NCBI RefSeq assembly: GCF_900637055.1
Contig: NZ_LR134338.1
Span: forward strand, 4,615,001 to 4,679,000
Length of the DNA: 64,000 bases
From: Brevibacillus brevis
Lineage (GTDB): Bacteria; Bacillota; Bacilli; Brevibacillales; Brevibacillaceae
Direction: 5' to 3'
Under the pieces are notes generated by a model, which saw only the letters and a list, made by a program, of their open reading frames with translations, had not been told where the DNA came from and made no database searches. Numbering within the stretch: position 1 is the stretch's first letter; every line of letters starts with the position of its first letter. Positions 60,079 to 64,000 of the stretch are shown piece by piece. The translations under genes and the position numbers were made by a program.

Positions 60079-60681
60079 TTATTCTTTATCATTCAACGTA
60101 ACGCCGTTTATTTTCAAATGAGCGCGAAACATTTCCAGTATCGAAGGCATCGCCTCTTTTTCTGGCCATGAATCCGTTTTCCACAAGTCTGCTTGTTTAA
60201 ATGCGCGCGGGCAATGGAGGAAGCATTCCTCTACCTTCACAATCACGCCCATGCCGCTTGTTTTGCCCTTCCATTCTTGTGCAGCGAGCAGCTCTGCATC
60301 TTTCGTAATGCGGGCTGATCCATTAATACGCAACACTTCTTCCAGACCAGGAATCAGGAAAATCATCCCCACCTGCGGATTGGCAATGATATTCAGCAAA
60401 GAGTCGACTCGTCTGTTCCCCATTCGCTCTGGAAAAATAATATGGTGATCATCCAGCACTTTAACAAAGCCCGGCTCGTCGCCTCTCGGGGAAACGTCAC
60501 ATCTGCCTGAAGCATCTGCTGTAGACAAGAAAAACAACGGTGACATGGACACGTAATGGATCACATGCGACTCAACCTGCGCGATGCTTTTTTTCACAAC
60601 CGCCTCGTGCGGTTCTCCTACCAGGCTTTTCAGTTCTTCTGCACTGGTGATGAGATCTTTCACTTCTAACGGGTTCCACAT
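60079..60681 (-). CDS. Pyridoxamine-5'-phosphate-oxidase-like FMN-binding protein (MSMEG_1061 type)
   Basis: 200 residues. Split-beta-barrel fold with SPLFFLSTADASGRCDVSPRGDEPGF as the flavin-binding start (shown here as LSTADASGRCDVSPRGD), then IIFPERMGNRRVDSLLNI, and the C-terminal VEECFLHCPRAFKQADLW typical of this subgroup. It binds FMN or F420-like cofactors; substrate unknown. GGGGAGAG precedes ATG 60681; earlier ATG codons are less well placed. Confidence 0.87.
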   Translation of the reverse strand: MWNPLEVKDLITSAEELKSLVGEPHEAVVKKSIAQVESHVIHYVSMSPLFFLSTADASGRCDVSPRGDEPGFVKVLDDHHIIFPERMGNRRVDSLLNIIANPQVGMIFLIPGLEEVLRINGSARITKDAELLAAQEWKGKTSGMGVIVKVEECFLHCPRAFKQADLWKTDSWPEKEAMPSILEMFRAHLKINGVTLNDKE

Positions 60682-60796
60682 AGGTTCTACTCTCCCCTCT
60701 CTATGTATATCCTTGCCTTCCATCATAAGTCCCTTGTGATCGGAAAATCAATACGAGAAAAAAGAGGATGCCTGAATCGCATCCCCTTGTTTTGCC

Positions 60797-62677
60797 TTAC
60801 ACCATAACTTTGCAAATGTCGTTCGTAAACTCTACTGGGTCTTGAATCGGCAAGCCTTCGATCAAGAGAGCCTGATTGTACAGGAGGGCCGTATACAGAT
60901 TGACCTTTTCTTTGTCCGTGTCAAATGCACCCTTCAACGACTGGAACACCGCGTGGTTCACATTGATCTCCAGTACCTTGTCTGCCTTCACATTCGGATT
61001 GTTCGGCATGGCATTCAAGATTTTTTCCATTTCGATCGTGACTTCACCCTCTGTCGACAAGCAGACAGGGTGTGACTTCAAGCGCTTAGAAGCTTTTACG
61101 GCTTTGACTTTTCCTTCGAGCAGCGATGCCATATAGTCGAACAGTTCTTTGTTGTTTTCGTTTTCTGCTTCGGCTGCTTTTTCTTCTTCACCCGGTTCGA
61201 TTCCCAGATCCCCGCTCGATACGGATTTGAATTCCTTTTCCTTGTAGTTCATCATCATTTTGATCGCGAACTCATCGACGTCATCTGTGAAGTACAGGAT
61301 TTCGTAACCTTTCTCGGATACGAGCTCTGTTTGCGGCAGCTTTTCAATTCGCTCGATCGACTCCCCGGATGCATAGTAGATGTACTTCTGATCTTCTGGC
61401 ATTCTCTCTACGTACTCTTCTAGCGTCACCAGCTTTTTCTCTTTGGAAGAGTAGAACATCAACAAGTCTTGCAGTGTTTCTTTATGTGTTCCGTAGTCGC
61501 TGTACATGCCGTATTTCAGCTGTCTGCCAAATGACTTGTAGAACAGTTCGTATTTCTCACGCTCTGTTTTCAGCAAGCTTTGCAGCTGGCTTTTGATTTT
61601 GCTCGTGATGTTTTTCGCAATCAGCTTCAATTGACGGTCATGCTGCAGCATCTCACGGGAAATGTTGAGCGACAGGCTCTCGGAGTCAACCATCCCTTTC
61701 ACAAAGCTGAAGTAGTCTGGAAGCAGGTCCGCGCATTTGTTCATGATCAGTACACCGTTCGCATACAGCTCCAGACCTTTTTCGTACTCCTTCGAGTAGT
61801 AATCAAACGGCATGCTCTCCGGGATGTACAAAATCGCCTGATAAACAACGGCTCCATCTGCACTGATGTGGATGTGCTTAAGCGGCTTGTCGAAGCCGTA
61901 ATGCTTGCTCGCATAAAACTGTTCGTAATCCTCAGTCGTCAGCTCGCTTTTATTTTTTCGCCAAATCGGAACCATGCTGTTCACGATTTGTTCTTCCGTC
62001 ACTTGTTCGTACTCGTTTTCGCTGCCCTCTTTTGGCTTATGCTGCGTAACGTCCATTTTGATTGGGTAACGAATGAAGTCAGAGTACTTTTTGATGATCG
62101 CTTTTAAACGGTACTCCTCCAAAAACTCGTCGTAGTTCTCTTCTTCTGTATTCTCCTTGATTTCGAGAATAATCTCGGTCCCGACGAAATCTTTTGGATA
62201 AGGCTCAATCGTGTAGCCATCCGCACCGCTGGATTCCCATTTGTACCCAGTGTCGCTGCCCAGTGCTTTACTGATGACTGTAACCTTGTCGGCAACCATG
62301 AAAGCCGAGTAGAAACCTACCCCGAATTGACCGATGATGTTGTAGCCATCCTTTGCGTCGTTTTCTTTCTTGAACGCCAAAGACCCGCTTTTCGCGATGA
62401 CACCCAGATTATTTTCCAACTCATCCTGCGTCATGCCGATCCCGGTATCTGTCAGGGTCAGTGTTCTGGTGTCTTTGTTAACGGCTACTTTGATGTAATA
62501 GTTCTCTTTATCAAACACCAATTGATCATCGACGAGCGATTTGTAGTAAATTTTGTCAATCGCGTCACTCGAGTTGGAAATCAGCTCGCGCAAAAAGATT
62601 TCCTTTTGTGTGTAAATAGAATGGATCATCATTTCCAAGAGGCGTGTAGATTCTGCTTGAAACTGCTTTTTTTCCAT
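60797..62677 (-). CDS. htpG: Molecular chaperone HtpG (Hsp90)
   Basis: 626 residues, standard for HtpG. N-terminal GHKL ATPase: ELISNSSDAIDKI, DTGIGMTQDEL, GQFGVGFYSAFMVA. Middle domain with the ATP-contacting arginine (SLNISREMLQ). C-terminal dimerisation domain with NPNVKADKVLEINVNH (part). SD GGAAAGGTGGG. Preceded by a SigA promoter and a CIRCE operator, so probably controlled by HrcA. Confidence 0.97.
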   Translation of the reverse strand: MEKKQFQAESTRLLEMMIHSIYTQKEIFLRELISNSSDAIDKIYYKSLVDDQLVFDKENYYIKVAVNKDTRTLTLTDTGIGMTQDELENNLGVIAKSGSLAFKKENDAKDGYNIIGQFGVGFYSAFMVADKVTVISKALGSDTGYKWESSGADGYTIEPYPKDFVGTEIILEIKENTEEENYDEFLEEYRLKAIIKKYSDFIRYPIKMDVTQHKPKEGSENEYEQVTEEQIVNSMVPIWRKNKSELTTEDYEQFYASKHYGFDKPLKHIHISADGAVVYQAILYIPESMPFDYYSKEYEKGLELYANGVLIMNKCADLLPDYFSFVKGMVDSESLSLNISREMLQHDRQLKLIAKNITSKIKSQLQSLLKTEREKYELFYKSFGRQLKYGMYSDYGTHKETLQDLLMFYSSKEKKLVTLEEYVERMPEDQKYIYYASGESIERIEKLPQTELVSEKGYEILYFTDDVDEFAIKMMMNYKEKEFKSVSSGDLGIEPGEEEKAAEAENENNKELFDYMASLLEGKVKAVKASKRLKSHPVCLSTEGEVTIEMEKILNAMPNNPNVKADKVLEINVNHAVFQSLKGAFDTDKEKVNLYTALLYNQALLIEGLPIQDPVEFTNDICKVMV

Positions 62678-62722
62678 GAAATACCCACCTTTCCGGACTT
62701 CTTATGTATTCCTTTTTCGATG

Positions 62723-62786
62723 TTAGCACTCTCACCTCGCGAGTGCTATTCACTATTTTTATAACAGTCCTAGATTTTTCTGTCAA
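62723..62786 (-). promoter_or_regulatory. htpG promoter with CIRCE operator
   Basis: On the minus strand TTGACA (62781-62786), 17 nt, TATAAA (62758-62763). Just downstream lies TTAGCACTC-N9-GAGTGCTAT on the plus strand (62723-62749), that is CIRCE with 17 of 18 arm positions matching. HrcA binding here would stop transcription at the start point. Confidence 0.9.
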
Positions 62787-62951
62787 TATAAACCAGCCAT
62801 AAAGAATAATCCGCTAAAAAAAGTGAACAAGCCAGTCTGTGTGTCCATCTGTGACAAGGCAATGCCGCTCCCTCCTACCGTTACGAACCACAAGAGTGAA
62901 GAAGAAACCCTCGGGGCCATCGCCCAAGGGTCTCCATTTGCTTGCTTCTTA

Positions 62952-64000
62952 TTATTTCACCGGAATATAGCCCGTTTTTTCTACCAATTCTTGTCCCTGC
63001 GGAGACAAAATCCATTCGATCAGTTTCTCTGCATTCGGATTGTCCGTTCCAGCCGTCACTGCGTAAAACTCGGCCGCAAACGGATACGCTCTGTTTTTTA
63101 TCGTTTCCTTATTAGGCGATACCCCATCAATCGCGAGCAAACGAATGTTACCGTTTCGCACCATCTCAGTGGCATAAAACAAGAACGAGTAACCGATGGC
63201 ATTCGAATAATTTTTGTAGTTGGCTGTTTGCTCGATGATTCCACCCATCCCCGTTACCACGTCCTCTTGTGGCGCGGTCATGAGCTCTTTATCTCCCATG
63301 ATCTTCTGCAGCATCGTCTGACTCCCGCTATTTTCTGGACGCTGAAAGGCACGGATGAGCTCATAGCCGCCCCCGACTTCATCCCAGGAAATGACGTCTC
63401 CCGCATAGATGTCGCGAATCTGCTGGGTAGTGAGTCCTTGAACAGGATTCTCTGCATTGACAAAAAAGACAAAGGCTTCCCTACCGATTGGTGTCAGCTT
63501 AAGCTCCACGCCTTTTTCTTTTGCTGCTAGGAGCTGTTCCTCGGAAGGACCTGCTGCAAAGATGACATCGACTTTGCCATCCAGTAAGTTTTCGTACGCT
63601 TTTGGCGTCTTGCTTACCATGACTTCGCTGTCGTAAAGGTCGTAATCTTTCTCGGGATAAACAGCCTGCACAAAGGAAGCGTAAAGAGGATACAAAGCGG
63701 TCGCCCCATCTATTTTGGGCAAATCAGACTGCAACGACATTGTCGCAGGTTGATCAAGTTTATGAACCTTGGAGTTTGTGCCGAACGGTTTATATTGTTC
63801 CAGATCGACCTCTGCCTCACTGACCACAGGAATGCTGTTATGGTAATAGCTGCTGATCTCATATCCCGCAACTGGCAGCGTACAAAAGAGAAAATAGACA
63901 AAGAGGGCTCGGTTCCATAACCGACTCTTTTGCGGGGCGAACATTTGGCCGATGATGTAGATGATAAAAACGAACGTCGTGACAGCAACGAGAAGGCAAT
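62952..64000 (-). CDS. PstS-like phosphate-binding protein with N-terminal membrane helices (5' end outside window)
   Basis: The ORF goes on beyond the right edge. Before MFAPQKSRLWNRAL it reads LLVAVTTFVFIIYIIGQ, a membrane helix, and after it ALFVYFLFCTLPVAGYEISS, a second one. Next is a PBP-like/PstS domain (about 250 residues) with IDGATALYPLYASFVQAVYP, FAAGPSEEQLLAAKEKGVEL, QIRDIYAGDVISWDEVGGG, and the closing SPQGQELVEKTGYIPVK. Such proteins bind phosphate or similar ligands outside the membrane. An ATG at 63944 would remove the first helix and is probably not the start. No pst transporter is seen in the window. Confidence 0.8.
   Translation of the reverse strand, partial: CLLVAVTTFVFIIYIIGQMFAPQKSRLWNRALFVYFLFCTLPVAGYEISSYYHNSIPVVSEAEVDLEQYKPFGTNSKVHKLDQPATMSLQSDLPKIDGATALYPLYASFVQAVYPEKDYDLYDSEVMVSKTPKAYENLLDGKVDVIFAAGPSEEQLLAAKEKGVELKLTPIGREAFVFFVNAENPVQGLTTQQIRDIYAGDVISWDEVGGGYELIRAFQRPENSGSQTMLQKIMGDKELMTAPQEDVVTGMGGIIEQTANYKNYSNAIGYSFLFYATEMVRNGNIRLLAIDGVSPNKETIKNRAYPFAAEFYAVTAGTDNPNAEKLIEWILSPQGQELVEKTGYIPVK

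Noticed and set aside
62823..63530. A 235-codon plus-strand frame
   Set aside because: It overlaps the well-supported PstS-like gene on the other strand, has no family features, and its composition is that of a shadow frame.

Overview
The window looks like chromosomal DNA of a Brevibacillus-type, Gram-positive, aerobic spore-former of the Bacillales. Pointers are Bacillus-style ribosome binding sites with GTG and TTG starts, SigA promoters, near-consensus PerR, CIRCE and FadR-type sites, an S-layer-homology protein, a YheC/D spore-coat ATP-grasp protein, a LytTR response regulator and a YeeI-type YebC protein. The genus is inferred from gene content; no rRNA or tRNA gene is present to confirm it.

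Layout. 1-4.7 kb: an Opp/Dpp peptide ABC transporter (cut at the left edge) behind a regulator with a GGDEF-like core and an HTH. 4.9-8.5 kb: murQ-glcD-glcF, apparently one operon. 8.8-14.2 kb: small metabolic and regulatory genes, an ATP-grasp protein, mscL with a zinc ribbon, and a pair of nucleoside-hydrolase genes of which one has lost its catalytic residues. 14.6-20.6 kb: a two-component system and a MacB/YknXYZ-type efflux system. 20.8-28.5 kb: bluB, hrpB, an MBL-fold gene behind a FadR-like operator, an SLH protein and a pair of bacterial-PH-domain membrane proteins. 28.6-31.8 kb: ahpCF under two PerR boxes, then a prohibitin-like protein. 32-38.9 kb: small regulator, MBL hydrolase plus methyltransferase, a heterodimeric ABC exporter and VOC proteins. 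39-44.5 kb: a PadR/HAAS-FtsW-like pair, a WG-like secreted protein, a GyrI-like pseudogene and an ECF sigma/anti-sigma pair. 44.7-48.7 kb: an orphan siderophore-binding lipoprotein, then an accessory island made of two alternating families of palindromic elements (A, about 203 bp; B, about 195 bp) that flank a secreted protein built of five 36-residue repeats. 48.7-57.8 kb: a YeeI homologue, a manganese-type ABC transporter, an amino-acid permease, adenine deaminase and a double-MerR regulator divergent from a DUF5701 gene. 57.9-60 kb: an AT-rich quorum-sensing-like module with an intact LytTR regulator and a kinase that has lost its catalytic half and acquired a foreign tail. 60-64 kb: a flavin-binding protein, htpG under a CIRCE operator, and a PstS-like binding protein cut by the right edge.

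Possible functional links. MurQ releases D-lactate from MurNAc-6-phosphate and the two genes behind it encode a GlcD/GlcF-type flavin/iron-sulfur 2-hydroxyacid dehydrogenase, so the operon may couple cell-wall recycling to respiration of D-lactate; the adjacent peptide importer could serve the same purpose. The RR-HK pair sits just upstream of the MacB-type pump and probably controls it. The most unusual stretches are the A/B palindrome island, the chimeric kinase, the MerR gene whose only well-placed start is ATA, and the nucleoside-hydrolase pseudoenzyme.
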